Shown here: positions 1 through 9,078 of the stretch, piece by piece
Layout: each line of letters begins with the position of its first letter
Position numbering within the stretch: position 1 is the first letter of the stretch
DNA from: Nocardia transvalensis
GTDB lineage: Bacteria; Actinomycetota; Actinomycetes; Mycobacteriales; Mycobacteriaceae
Reading direction: 5' to 3'
Length of the DNA stretch: 64,000 nucleotides
NCBI RefSeq assembly: GCF_015477765.1
Contig: NZ_JADLQQ010000015.1
Coordinates: 62,001-126,000 of the forward strand
Made by a program: the position numbers and the translations under genes
Notes under the pieces: generated by a model
Told to the model about the DNA's origin: nothing
Database searches by the model: none
Seen by the model: only the letters and a program-made list of their open reading frames with translations

Positions 1-1615
1 CTCGCAGCGGGTCGATCGACCAGCTCGACTGCGACGGGTCGACGATGGTGGCATCGGTGATGGTTTTCGCCCAGGACGCGTACTCGCCGAGCTGGGTGTG
101 GTCGACCACCACCACCTGGCCGCCCCGGTCGACGAAAGCGCCGGCGACGGTCTTGATGAACACCGATTTGCCGGAGCCGAGGTTGCCGCACACGCCGATC
201 GAGCCGGACACGTCGGAGCCGGATTTGCTGGCCACGTCGTGGTGGACGACACCGACGCGGGGCGAGCTGATGTTCAGCGCCAGCAGCGGGCCGCTGGTGT
301 CGCCGACTTCGGCCGAGACGAGCGGCACGTACCCGGAGAAGTGGGTGGACGTGGTGATTTGCAGGTAGTCGTCGAGCATCCGCGGGCGCGGCGCGCCGGG
401 GGTCATCGCCCACCACAGGTCGCATTGGCGGCCCAGGGGCTGCACAAGCCGGTAGTGGGAGGCGTCGAAGGTGCGGGCCAGCGCGCGCGCGTTCTGCGCT
501 GCAGCCTCTTCGGTCGGGGCGCCGAGGGCGAACAGGAAGCTGGCCTGCACCTCGACTTCGTTGTGGTCGGCTTCCAGCTCGGCGGCGTATTCGGCGAGGT
601 CCTCTGCGGCGGCGTCGAGCATGCTGTGGCCGTGGCTCAGTTCACCGGATCGCTGGTGGTATTGGTCCTGCAGGTTGATCAGCGCACGCTGGTTGGCCTT
701 GAGGACTTCGTCACGGCCGCGGACGGCGAGCAGGATCGCCCAGTCCACATCGACGCCGGGCAGATCGTCGGCCAGGCCGAGGAATTCGCTGCCGGGAAAA
801 TCTTCACCGCCGGCGGGAGTGTCGGCCAGGGCCAGGATGGCCTGATAGCTGGGCGGCGGGGGTTCGACCGCGGAAGGCTGACTGATCTTGACGACCCGCG
901 AGAAGGTGGGGATGCGACGGGCCCGCCAGGGGTGGTCGGGCCGGTCGCTCTGGGCACCTTCGTCGAGCAGGGGCGCGGGGAATGCTGCGTTGGTCTTCTC
1001 CCGTCCCGGATAACGCGACGGCGGCATGTCCAGATCCATGCTGAGGCCGCGCTGCAGGTTGTGCTGATGCAGCCACGCCATCTGGGCCGGCGTGACCGGG
1101 ACCGGGCGAAAATAGGCCGGGATGTTGGCGGCGATCAGTTCGGCCTGATGGCGGCGAACCGCCAACTGCTCCGGGGTGGGCAGTTGGCGCGGTGCGCCGG
1201 CGAGGTCGGTCAGCGAGATCATCGCGGCGCGGCCGGCGGCGCTGAGCCGATCGCGCCACGTGTGGTGGGCCAGCGGCACCGACAGCCAGTAGAGCCGTTG
1301 CCCGGGGCGGAACTCGGCGAGGGTGTCCAGGGTGGCTTCGCATTCGGCGGCCCAGGCAGGATGGGCGTCGAGGTCGACGCCGGACTCCATGCGCGCAACG
1401 ACGGCGTACGGGTCGAGGTCGGCGCAGATGCCCATCAGCAGGGACTCGCCGGGAAGGGACCGCAGCAGCAGTTTGTGCAGGGTGCGGGCCAAGTTCTTGT
1501 CGTCCAGCCCGCGGTAGCCGTATTCGATTCCCGACAGCAGCCATTCGGCGTAGACCACGCCGGAACGGGTCCAGCGCAGATTGCCGTCGATGAACCACGT
1601 GGGTTGCATTCTCAT
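1..1615 (-). CDS. VirB4/TcpF-like conjugation ATPase (3' end outside window)
   Basis: Probable cytoplasmic ATPase that powers the conjugation channel. The visible 538 residues begin MRMQPTWFIDGN and reach a Walker A motif GNLGSGKSV at about residues 475-483; the rest of the ATPase lies beyond the left edge. About 470 residues precede the P-loop, as in VirB4/TraE/TcpF proteins. The ATG overlaps the stop of the TcpE-like gene by 4 bp (ATGA), so the two are translationally coupled. Gene order TcpC-D-E-F supports the family call; the substrate and partners are inferred. Confidence 0.8.
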   Translation of the reverse strand, partial: MRMQPTWFIDGNLRWTRSGVVYAEWLLSGIEYGYRGLDDKNLARTLHKLLLRSLPGESLLMGICADLDPYAVVARMESGVDLDAHPAWAAECEATLDTLAEFRPGQRLYWLSVPLAHHTWRDRLSAAGRAAMISLTDLAGAPRQLPTPEQLAVRRHQAELIAANIPAYFRPVPVTPAQMAWLHQHNLQRGLSMDLDMPPSRYPGREKTNAAFPAPLLDEGAQSDRPDHPWRARRIPTFSRVVKISQPSAVEPPPPSYQAILALADTPAGGEDFPGSEFLGLADDLPGVDVDWAILLAVRGRDEVLKANQRALINLQDQYHQRSGELSHGHSMLDAAAEDLAEYAAELEADHNEVEVQASFLFALGAPTEEAAAQNARALARTFDASHYRLVQPLGRQCDLWWAMTPGAPRPRMLDDYLQITTSTHFSGYVPLVSAEVGDTSGPLLALNISSPRVGVVHHDVASKSGSDVSGSIGVCGNLGSGKSVFIKTVAGAFVDRGGQVVVVDHTQLGEYASWAKTITDATIVDPSQSSWSIDPLR

Positions 1616-2151
1616 GCGGCCCTCCTCGCCTGGGCGTGGGCCAGCGCCAGCAGGTGCGCGGATCCGAGCGGCCGCGGGATGGTCGCGGCAGTGGCTGGCA
1701 CAGGTGCGGAGGCGGTTCGAGCGGGCCCGCTGGCGGGGGGCTCGGTGATGGTGACCGTGCCGAGCGCAGCGGTCGGGCGCGGGAGGCGCACCGGGATGCC
1801 CTCGACGCGGGGGGTGGTGAGTCCGGCGGTGGCGCCCTTGGCGACCCCGGCGGCCACCGTGAACGGGTTGCGGCCGCCCTGGGGTATCCGGCCGAGCAGC
1901 CACAACGCGGCGGCGGGCAGGCCGAGCAGCACCATGATGTTCTGGGGCAGATTGCCGAACCGGCTCCACCAGCTGTAGGTGAGCAGCAGCAACCCCACTA
2001 CGGCGCCAGCACCGAGAAATTGCACGGGGGTGTAGGGGCCGCCGGGGATGCGTTCGCCGGTGTGGGTACGGCCGATCAGGTACGGGAACTTGCGGGCCCG
2101 CTTGCGGTTCTTGATCCGGCCGCTGCCGGTCGGTGGGGCGGTGTCGGTCAT
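1612..2151 (-). CDS. TcpE-like conjugation membrane protein
   Basis: 179 residues, starting MTDTAPPTGS. This start gives a 4-bp ATGA overlap with the gene before it. A short basic N-terminus is followed by two hydrophobic segments at about residues 45-65 and 75-95, then a Pro/Ala-rich tail. This is the layout of TcpE/PrgI-type small membrane subunits, which sit in this position just before the VirB4-like ATPase. Family placement rests on topology and gene order, not on a diagnostic motif. Confidence 0.6.
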   Translation of the reverse strand: MTDTAPPTGSGRIKNRKRARKFPYLIGRTHTGERIPGGPYTPVQFLGAGAVVGLLLLTYSWWSRFGNLPQNIMVLLGLPAAALWLLGRIPQGGRNPFTVAAGVAKGATAGLTTPRVEGIPVRLPRPTAALGTVTITEPPASGPARTASAPVPATAATIPRPLGSAHLLALAHAQARRAA

Positions 2152-2504
2152 GACAGGCGTCCGCCTGTCCACATCGCCAGCGCGGACGGTGCGGTGAGGT
2201 CGCCGTCCACTGGCCTGGTTGCGGCGGGCAGCGACGTGTTGACCTCGTCGCCAACCCGGTCGCGGACCGCGGTGACGTTCCACACCAGGAACAAGAAGAT
2301 GCCGGCGACCAGGCCGGCGACCAGGATCGCGGACATGGCGCCGCGGGATTTGATCGCCGTGTAGATCATGAATCCGATCGCCACGAGCGAGGCGATCGTG
2401 CGCATGCTGTCCTGCGCTTCTCCGCCCTTGCGGTTGATCCAGGGCAGGATGCCTTCGGCGAGCGTGCTGACGGTGGGGTCGAGGGCGGTGGCGAGCAGGG
2501 ACAT
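2148..2504 (-). CDS. small two-span membrane protein, TcpD position
   Basis: 118 residues with two likely membrane segments, around 38-55 (VAIGFMIYTAI) and 58-78 (ILVAGLVAGIFLFLVWNV), and a polar C-terminus. It lies between the TcpC-like and TcpE-like genes, has an AGGAAGGAG-like ribosome site, and overlaps the next gene by 4 bp. Position and size match TcpD-type channel subunits. The sequence itself has no diagnostic motif. Confidence 0.6.
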   Translation of the reverse strand: MSLLATALDPTVSTLAEGILPWINRKGGEAQDSMRTIASLVAIGFMIYTAIKSRGAMSAILVAGLVAGIFLFLVWNVTAVRDRVGDEVNTSLPAATRPVDGDLTAPSALAMWTGGRLS

Positions 2505-2519
2505 GGCGGTGCTCCTTCC

Positions 2520-3704
2520 TCAGCGCGCCGGGGGCGGCGTTGCGGGCGCCGAGGGGGCGGTCGGCGCGGTGGACGAGCTGGTGGGGCCCGGTGCAGTGGG
2601 GGTGGCGGTGGCCGAGGGGGGTCCCACGGTCCGCGCTGAGCGGGGTGGCGGTGCGGTCAAGGGGGCGGGGTCGAGGGCGGAGATCTCCCAGCGACCGCCG
2701 CGCGCGGTGAGGGTGAGGGCGTATTGGGCGGTGAGGCTGTGATTCGGTCTGCCGGTGCCCAGCTCGGCGGTCACCAGGGCCCGCACGGTGTCGCCATCGA
2801 CGGGGTTGCGGCGTCCGGCTGGGGTGTTGAGGTCCTTGTCGGTGGCGACAGTGATCAGCTCGACCGTCTTGTAGGGCGGTGGGCTGATCGGGCGGATCCC
2901 GACGCCAGGGGCGGTGTAGCGGGAGACATCCCCTTCACCGGTCGTGAGCGCGGCGAGGAACTGGGCGATGGTGGGCCAGATCGGGTGGCTGCCGACCAAC
3001 TGGCCACCGCGGTAGCCGAGATCGCCGTCGGCGCCGACCGGGGGCGCGGACACCGGCGCGGGCAGTTGCTGCGCGCGGGCGGTTGTGTGGTCGGTGACCT
3101 GGACCGGGACCTGGAAATAACGGCGGACCGCGGTGGCCGGCGGGTCGTCGACGCCGCGCACGGTCACCGAGACGGTGACCGACCAGCGGGTGACCGCGGG
3201 TCCGGTGCGAGAGGCGGCGGTCGCGGGCGGCGTGGCGGTCGGTGCGGGCGTGGAGGTGGCGGGTTCGATGCGGGCGATCGCGGCGTCGCTGGCGACGAAG
3301 GATTGAGCCAGCGGAAGCCGCAGGCCGTCGGTGGGCACGTAGGGCTGCAGGGTCTTCTCGTCGCCGCGGGAGGCCTGCAGCCACGTCAGCACCAACTGCC
3401 GCGCCAGTTCTTCGGCGGCCGTCTGGTCGCGGCTGTCGCTGATCGGGGGCGATTTGGGGGCCGCGGTCATCGGTTGAGGCGCGGTGGCGCCGGTCAGGAC
3501 CAGAGCCAAGGCGATGACCCCGCTGGCCAGTGCGGCAATGATGCCCCACTGGATCGCCTTGGTCAGCCAGCCCTGCCCGCCGGTCCAGCGCGCCTGCTCG
3601 CTGGTCGCGTCCTGACGCGCGGTCGCGGATCGGCCAGGCCAGCGTCGCCCACGCCGTGTGGAATCTGCCGGGTGGGGCGAGCGCGAAGAGAACAGGCGGC
3701 CCAT
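2520..3704 (-). CDS. TcpC-like conjugation channel protein
   Basis: 394 residues from MGRLFSSRSP. A basic cytoplasmic N-terminus is followed by one membrane helix at about residues 53-73 (IIAALASGVIALALVLTG), then a large domain outside the membrane and a long Pro/Thr/Ser tail. This is the plan of TcpC/Tn916 Orf13 proteins, bitopic VirB8-fold channel subunits. Text such as YFQVPVQV and VELITVATDKDL suits their NTF2-like domains. Only 2 bp separate it from the small gene upstream. An upstream in-frame extension is Arg-rich out-of-frame translation and was rejected. Confidence 0.75.
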   Translation of the reverse strand: MGRLFSSRSPHPADSTRRGRRWPGRSATARQDATSEQARWTGGQGWLTKAIQWGIIAALASGVIALALVLTGATAPQPMTAAPKSPPISDSRDQTAAEELARQLVLTWLQASRGDEKTLQPYVPTDGLRLPLAQSFVASDAAIARIEPATSTPAPTATPPATAASRTGPAVTRWSVTVSVTVRGVDDPPATAVRRYFQVPVQVTDHTTARAQQLPAPVSAPPVGADGDLGYRGGQLVGSHPIWPTIAQFLAALTTGEGDVSRYTAPGVGIRPISPPPYKTVELITVATDKDLNTPAGRRNPVDGDTVRALVTAELGTGRPNHSLTAQYALTLTARGGRWEISALDPAPLTAPPPRSARTVGPPSATATPTAPGPTSSSTAPTAPSAPATPPPAR

Positions 3705-3706
3705 GC

Positions 3707-3970
3707 TCACCACCTGCTGTCCGCGTCGGTCGCCGGCGCGGTGCTGTCGGTTTCGTCGACGAGCCGGGTCAGCGCGCGGCGGGCTTCGATCAGACCGGGG
3801 TCGGTGAGCAAGTCCTGCAGGTGAGCCGCGCGGGCCTCGGACAGGGGGTTTCGAGACAGGTCCTCGGCGGCGCCGCGGATCGCGCTCGAGGTGCGCATCA
3901 CCGTGCCGGCATCGTGCAGTCGGCGGTACATCGCCGTCGCGGTGGCGGCCGGGACGGGGTGCTCTGTCAT
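3707..3970 (-). CDS. hypothetical protein, first gene of the tcp-like operon
   Basis: 87 residues from MTEHPVPAAT, behind a clear AGGAAGGACAGCGC ribosome site. It is polar and mainly helical by composition, with no membrane segment or motif I recognise. It is the first gene of the conjugation operon, so it may be a regulator or accessory factor; function unknown. Confidence 0.65.
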   Translation of the reverse strand: MTEHPVPAATATAMYRRLHDAGTVMRTSSAIRGAAEDLSRNPLSEARAAHLQDLLTDPGLIEARRALTRLVDETDSTAPATDADSRW

Positions 3971-4321
3971 GCGCTGTCCTTCCTGCGCGGAGCTTCGTGG
4001 GGGCTCGTGTGCAGGAGGGGAGGTGCGCTCGCGGGCCTCGTGTGACCGCAGAAGGAAAACTTTCTGCCACGAATTTCGCCAGCCGCGCGCGCTATATGGA
4101 CACCCATATGGACCATCCGCATGGGTTGACCGGAGTTTCCGCAGGTCACGCCGGGTGTGGGTGATCGGGTTGTCGGCGGCGGCGCTGCGCCGACGGCGAC
4201 TGCGTCGGGGCCGAACCCCCTTATGGACACCCTGATCGGCGCCCGGAAAACCGCAGTTCACCGGCTATATGGCGCTGTTTGTCTCCCTCGGGTCAGGTCC
4301 GTTGCCCTCGAGGAGGTCGCC
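3971..4321. promoter_or_regulatory. divergent control region between conjugation and sigma/cutinase operons
   Basis: 351 bp between divergent operons with no convincing gene. The 11-mer TATGGACACCC occurs exactly at 4095-4105 and 4222-4232, a shorter TATGGACC at 4107, and TATATGG again at 4269. AT-rich words of this kind are rare here, so these are candidate binding sites for the adjacent regulator. No single sigma-70 promoter stands out. Confidence 0.4.
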
Positions 4322-5221
4322 ATGAACATCGGCGCAGCGGCCCACGCGGTCGCCTCACCGGTTACTTCCCGCCCGATTCGTTCGCGCTTCCACGCCCAAC
4401 TGGCGGCGCACTACACCGAGCACATCGTGCCTGCGGCGGCGACGCGACGGGAGATCGCGCGGTGGCGCGAGAGCTATCCCGCGCTGGCGGAACTCACCGA
4501 GCTCACCGAACTGCCCCGGCTGGTTTCCGCCGACCCCGACGCGGTCCTGACGGCGTTGCTGCGGGCACATCAGGACGGCTCCGAACTGGCGGGCGCGGCG
4601 CTGCTGCACCAGATGCTGCCGAAATTGCTGAAACTCAGCCGCTACGCGCGGGTGCCCGGCTACTGCGCACACACCGCGTATGCCGATCGCGGCAGCGAGA
4701 CCGTGGCCGCGTTCCTGGCCGTGATCGCCGAATTCCAGCCCAAACCCGGACAGCGCGTGGCCGGGCAATTGGCGCTGAACACGCTGCACCGCACCACCGT
4801 CGACATCGACCACCCGTCGGAGACCCCACTGGCGGACCCCAGCTGTGGCACCGCACCGCCCAGCCGGAGACGCACCGGTTCCGGTGCCCGGGCCCGGCAG
4901 GCGTTGACCGTTCCCGATGTCATCGACTGGGACGCCCGGCCCTATGACTTCACCGCCGACGAGGTCCTGGACTGGGCCGTGGACCACGGCGCGATCAGCG
5001 CCGGCGACCGGGCCCTGCTGGCCGCGGCTTACCTGTCCGACACGACCGATCTGCGCGAGGTCGCGTCCCGGTTCGGAATGTCCTACCCGGCGCTGCGTCA
5101 GCGGCTGCACCGCCGCCTCAGCTGCATCCAGCAGGCGGTGTGCACGCATCTGGCGATCGTTCCCGGAGCACGGTCCGGGCGCCGCACCCACATCTGTCAC
5201 ACCCCGCGTCGCGCGGCCTGA
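4322..5221 (+). CDS. sigma-70-like regulator
   Basis: 299 residues from MNIGAAAHAV, behind a GAGGAGG ribosome site. Residues 85-130 (LLRAHQDGSELAGAALLHQM then a LPKLLKLSRYA helix) resemble sigma region 2. The C-terminal 215-275 segment, with AISAGDRALLAAAYLSD and VASRFGMSYPALRQRLHRRL, is a region-4-like helix-turn-helix. It precedes the long cutinase gene by only 14 bp, so it is probably in the same transcript. A sigma or anti-repressor role is inferred; it is not a standard ECF factor. Confidence 0.6.
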   Translation: MNIGAAAHAVASPVTSRPIRSRFHAQLAAHYTEHIVPAAATRREIARWRESYPALAELTELTELPRLVSADPDAVLTALLRAHQDGSELAGAALLHQMLPKLLKLSRYARVPGYCAHTAYADRGSETVAAFLAVIAEFQPKPGQRVAGQLALNTLHRTTVDIDHPSETPLADPSCGTAPPSRRRTGSGARARQALTVPDVIDWDARPYDFTADEVLDWAVDHGAISAGDRALLAAAYLSDTTDLREVASRFGMSYPALRQRLHRRLSCIQQAVCTHLAIVPGARSGRRTHICHTPRRAA

Positions 5222-5235
5222 CCAGGAGGGCCGAC

Positions 5236-7287
5236 ATGAACATTGTTTCGACGACCCATCGCTGGCTCGTGCGGCACGAATCCCGCAGGCGCGCCGCGAC
5301 TCTGGTCGCCCTCGCGACCACGCTGGCGGTCCTCGCGGTGGCCGGTGCCTCGGCCAGCGCCCGCACCGGGCCCACGGGCGGGCCGCTGCGCATGCAGGCC
5401 GACGGCTGCACCGCCCTGGAATTCATCACAGTCCCCGGCACCACCGAGGGCACCGCCAACTCCGCGATACCGACCGGGTTGCTCGCCCCGGTGGCCACCG
5501 AACTGCAGCATCGCTTCGGCGACAAGTTGACCCTGTGGACCAACCCGTATCCCGCGGTGGCGTTCACTGCCGGCCAGACCTATGCCGACTCCAAGAACCA
5601 GGGCGTCGATCTGCTGCGGCAGGAACTCGATCGGCTCGCCAATCAGTGCCCCGAGACGAAGGTCGGCATCGTCGGCTACAGCCAGGGCGCCGATGTCGCC
5701 GGCGACGTCGGCTGCGAAATCGGTAGCGGGGCCGGCGCGATCCCGGCCGCCAACATCGTCGGCCTGGGCCTGGTGGCCGACCCGCACCGCGGTACCCCCG
5801 GCGCCACCACCGTCGGACCCAACAACGACAAGCAGGGCATCATGGGCCCGCGCACGCAGTGTCCGGGGTTCGGCGCCCTCAACGGTCGCGTCGCGTCCAT
5901 CTGCGTCGACGGCGATCTGTACTGCGGTGTCGACAAGACCCGGGACCCGCTGCTGGCCGGCATCGCCAACGTCATCGGCACCATCACCGGCGGCGACGTC
6001 GGGACAGACACCAACAGACCGGACAACGGCGCCGGCGGCGGGGACACCGCGTCGCAGGAGCTGGCGAAGTCGCTGATATCGGACTTCTCCCACGCCGACC
6101 TGCAGTCGCTGCCCGGTGACATGAGCCAGCTCGTCGACGCCGCCCGCAGCGGCGACGCCGCCACCGTCGCGCGGCTGTCGGCCAAACTGGCCGACACGCT
6201 CAAGCCGTTGGCCGACACCGTCACCGACACCACCGGCAACCCCGCGATCGCGAGCAGTCTCAAATCCGCCGATGCCGGATCCCCGCAAGCGATCACCGGC
6301 GCGGTGCTCGACACCGTCCAGCATCTCGACCTCGGCAAGGCCATCAGCACCGCCAGCCAGCTCGCCAACCAAGCCTTGGCCGCCACCGGGGGCGGCGCCC
6401 GCGCGCCCACCACCCCGGCCCCGTCCACCACTGGTGAGGGGCCGACACCGTCGATGGCCGACTCCGCGAATGCCCTCGATCAGCAGCTCGCTCCCCTGGC
6501 CTCGACCCCCACCGACCAGTTGGCGACCGCGGCGAAGATCTTGTCGACGGTCAAACCCGCAGTGTGGGTGGACCAGATCACCAACATCGCCACCGGCACG
6601 CTGTCGATGGCCACCAACATTCCCAAGATCTTGGAGACCCTCGGTCACATCGGCCCCATCCTGCTCGACGCCAACCCCGACATCTGGGCCAAGATCCACC
6701 GGCTCCGCGACGTCGCCGGCGACCTCAACAATTTGTTCCAGCCCGTCGTGAAGATGGCGGCCGCGGTCGACCTGCACACCGCCTCCCGGCTGATCGGCAT
6801 GATCCCGGACCCGAACGGGATCGCGCCGATCATCAGCGTCGTGGTCGGGCTTCTCGCCAACGTGGATGTGATCGGCCTGGCCAACGAGGTGGGTCGCATC
6901 CAGAACACCGCCTGGGACGTCCTCGAATCCTGCAAGACCGGATGCGACCTGGGCAAAGCCACCGGGCTCATCGGGACGGGACTCAATCTCGTCAAGATCG
7001 CCCTCGACGCCCTCGGCGGCGGGACCAAGACCCCGCCCGATCAGCTCGGCACACAGACCCCCGCAGCCGGCGGGTCACTGTCCGAGGCGATCGCCAAACT
7101 CGGCGGATCCGACAGCGGCGAGGCCCTCGGGAAGCTGATGCAGCAGGGGCTCGACGCCGCCAGCTTCTACATGGGCGGTGCGCACCAGTCCTACGGTCAG
7201 GCCGTCGTCGACCGCTCCGGCCGCACCACCCTGGCGTGGCTGACCGACTGGTTCACCCAGCAGTTCAACAAGGGCCTGGGAGCCTGA
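5236..7287 (+). CDS. long secreted cutinase-family protein
   Basis: 683 residues. A twin-Arg-rich N-terminus and signal peptide (ATLVALATTLAVLAVAGASA, cleaved near 45) precede an alpha/beta-hydrolase cutinase domain at about 50-255. The nucleophile motif is GYSQGAD and the acid is in CVDGDLYC. The usual His that follows the acid in cutinases is not visible at its expected place. About 430 further residues form an Ala/Asp/Thr-rich helical extension. It likely acts on lipids or mycolyl esters outside the cell. The 14-bp gap to the sigma-like gene and 1-bp gap to the next cutinase make one operon. Confidence 0.8.
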   Translation: MNIVSTTHRWLVRHESRRRAATLVALATTLAVLAVAGASASARTGPTGGPLRMQADGCTALEFITVPGTTEGTANSAIPTGLLAPVATELQHRFGDKLTLWTNPYPAVAFTAGQTYADSKNQGVDLLRQELDRLANQCPETKVGIVGYSQGADVAGDVGCEIGSGAGAIPAANIVGLGLVADPHRGTPGATTVGPNNDKQGIMGPRTQCPGFGALNGRVASICVDGDLYCGVDKTRDPLLAGIANVIGTITGGDVGTDTNRPDNGAGGGDTASQELAKSLISDFSHADLQSLPGDMSQLVDAARSGDAATVARLSAKLADTLKPLADTVTDTTGNPAIASSLKSADAGSPQAITGAVLDTVQHLDLGKAISTASQLANQALAATGGGARAPTTPAPSTTGEGPTPSMADSANALDQQLAPLASTPTDQLATAAKILSTVKPAVWVDQITNIATGTLSMATNIPKILETLGHIGPILLDANPDIWAKIHRLRDVAGDLNNLFQPVVKMAAAVDLHTASRLIGMIPDPNGIAPIISVVVGLLANVDVIGLANEVGRIQNTAWDVLESCKTGCDLGKATGLIGTGLNLVKIALDALGGGTKTPPDQLGTQTPAAGGSLSEAIAKLGGSDSGEALGKLMQQGLDAASFYMGGAHQSYGQAVVDRSGRTTLAWLTDWFTQQFNKGLGA

Positions 7288-7288
7288 G

Positions 7289-7981
7289 ATGACTACCGCG
7301 GCTTCCACCCACTCCCGGTGCCACGCAACTTCGCAGCGCCGCCCGGCACGACTGGTGGAGACGTTCGTCGCTGGACTGCTCGCGGTGTGGGCGGCAGGCA
7401 CGGTGATCGGGGGAAGCGGGAACGCCACGGCCGCAGCCTGCAGCAGCATCGACCTCGTCGTCGCACGAGGCACCCACGAGCCGGGATGGCTTGGGCTCAA
7501 GGTGGGCGATCGCTTGTTCGCCGACCTGCAGGCCGCGGTGACGTCGTCGCTGACCGCGTATCGAGTCGACTACCCGGCCGACCTGCTCGATCCGTTCTCC
7601 GTCGGCGACGGCAGCCGCGATCTGGTCGCCCATCTCACCGCCCAGGCCACCGCCTGCCCCGATCAGCGGTTCGTGCTCGCCGGCTACTCCCAGGGGGCCG
7701 TCGTCGTGCATGCTGCGCTGGGCACCTGGCCGGCCACCCTGGTGCCCGGTGCGGCGCAGCTGCCGCCCGACCTCGGCGACCGGGTGGCCGTGGTGCTGCT
7801 GTTCGGTGACCCGCTTCGGTTGATCGGGCAGAGCGTTCCCGAACCGTACTCGGCACGCACCGGGTCGTGGTGTCTCGACGGGGACCCGGTCTGCCAGCCC
7901 GGTGGCCGGGAACCACCGGCGCACATCGCCTACTCCAGCCACCTCACCGAGGCGGCAGCATTCACCACCGACCACCTGTGA
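7289..7981 (+). CDS. secreted cutinase/esterase
   Basis: 230 residues with a signal region (VETFVAGLLAVWAAGTVIGG) and a compact cutinase domain. Motifs in order are VVARGTHEPG, GYSQGAV (nucleophile Ser), CLDGDPVC (acid) and the AHIAYSSH segment (catalytic His), so the triad looks complete. The Cys pairs expected of cutinases are present. Its ATG follows the stop of the longer cutinase by 1 bp. Likely extracellular lipid-ester hydrolysis; the substrate is not known. Confidence 0.85.
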   Translation: MTTAASTHSRCHATSQRRPARLVETFVAGLLAVWAAGTVIGGSGNATAAACSSIDLVVARGTHEPGWLGLKVGDRLFADLQAAVTSSLTAYRVDYPADLLDPFSVGDGSRDLVAHLTAQATACPDQRFVLAGYSQGAVVVHAALGTWPATLVPGAAQLPPDLGDRVAVVLLFGDPLRLIGQSVPEPYSARTGSWCLDGDPVCQPGGREPPAHIAYSSHLTEAAAFTTDHL

Positions 7982-8157
7982 CACGGGCACAGCCTGATTC
8001 CCGTCCGGGCCGAAGGACACACTTGTCGCGCGGCGTATCGACTAGGTTCACGACGCGGCGACGATGGGTGCATGCCTTGATCGAGCGGGTAGGCCTGGCG
8101 CACGTTCTCGCGATCGAACTTCCGCAATAGCTCGACGATGGTGCGGGACAATCGGTT

Positions 8158-8224
8158 CCGGGGAATCGCCGAGGAGCGTCGTCGATCCGTGGCGTACGTA
8201 CTGGTTGTACCGGCGATTCCCCGG
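8158..8224. terminator. long-loop inverted repeat between convergent genes
   Basis: CCGGGGAATCGCCG at 8158-8171 is exactly complementary to CGGCGATTCCCCGG at 8211-8224, with 39 bp between. It lies between the end of the second cutinase (+) and the end of the Cys-rich gene (-), so a two-way terminator is plausible. The long loop and lack of a T-run leave other roles open. Confidence 0.5.
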
Positions 8225-8244
8225 AGTCTCAAGCGGTGGCCTGC

Positions 8245-8964
8245 TCAGTTCACAATGATCAGATCGTCGGCCGGCACGCTCGAAGAGCGCGGGAAACCGG
8301 TGCCGTCCCACCGCACCACCACCTGCCCGGCGCGGACGACACCTGGGGCCTCCACCCCGTCTCCGAGATCCCAGGGTTGCGGTGCGACAACTGTGCCGAC
8401 CGCATTCCACGCTCCCCACCGCGCGATCCGGGTGCCGGGCGGTGGATCGCTCGCCGGCGTGAGCGCGGCCAGGACGGCGGGATCGGGGGCATGGCCATCC
8501 GCCGCGGCGGCAAGGAGCTCGGCGGCCAGCCGGCATACCCGCACCGCTTCGACATACCAGTGCGCGGCACTGTCGTCGGTGACTGCGTTCGCGCGATGCG
8601 TCGCGTAGACCATGGCCACGCGCGGGACGAACGGATCGGAGTCGAGAGCCCGCCATTGGCGCACCGTCTCACCGCAGGCCGCGTCCTCCTCCTCTATGTG
8701 GACGCTGGCCAGCGCGGCGGAGCCGAGCGGTGTCACGGTCACACAGTCCTCCACTCGCTCGAACGTGCGGCCGCAGTCTGTGCAGGTCACGGTGCCGCCG
8801 GAGGCGAAGGTCTCTTCCAGGTAGCCGCGTTCGCGGCTTTCACAGTCGGCACACAGCCGGTAGTTGTCGCAGCCGTGCTGATCGCACACGAACACGGCCA
8901 GCGGCGCGATCGCATCGACGTGGCCGCCGCCCTGGCAGGTTCGCGAAGCGGGCGCGCTACTCAC
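8245..8964 (-). CDS. Cys-rich hypothetical protein with zinc-ribbon-like N-terminus
   Basis: 239 residues from a GTG (VSSAPASRTC) that overlaps the stop of a 20-codon leader ORF. The first 75 residues have Cys pairs spaced like zinc knuckles (CDQHGCDNYRLCADCESR, then CTDCGRTF). The rest is helical, with an Ala-rich section and no catalytic motif I know. Upstream lies a promoter of the ATARTGC family. An in-frame GTG at 9009 is an alternative start. Confidence 0.6.
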   Translation of the reverse strand: MSSAPASRTCQGGGHVDAIAPLAVFVCDQHGCDNYRLCADCESRERGYLEETFASGGTVTCTDCGRTFERVEDCVTVTPLGSAALASVHIEEEDAACGETVRQWRALDSDPFVPRVAMVYATHRANAVTDDSAAHWYVEAVRVCRLAAELLAAAADGHAPDPAVLAALTPASDPPPGTRIARWGAWNAVGTVVAPQPWDLGDGVEAPGVVRAGQVVVRWDGTGFPRSSSVPADDLIIVN

Positions 8965-9019
8965 GACCGGCCATTTCCTCGACGGGTGCGACGACAGCAA
9001 CGTGCACACAAGCGCTCAT
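8957..9019 (-). CDS. 20-residue leader ORF
   Basis: MSACVHVAVVAPVEEMAGRE, starting about 50 nt after the predicted transcription start and ending in a stop that overlaps the GTG of the Cys-rich gene (GTGAGTAG). The arrangement fits translational coupling or a leader peptide. Nothing else supports the peptide itself. Confidence 0.35.
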   Translation of the reverse strand: MSACVHVAVVAPVEEMAGRE

Positions 9020-9078
9020 GACGGAAAGCCCCTGGGGGTTCGGGCGGAGTGGTCGGCCCCGCGAAAACGACAACCCAA

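Noticed and set aside
98..1978. A 626-codon plus-strand frame over the conjugation genes
   Set aside because: It is the antisense of the VirB4-like gene. Its text is Gly/Ala/Arg-rich without motifs, while the minus strand gives a Walker A protein.
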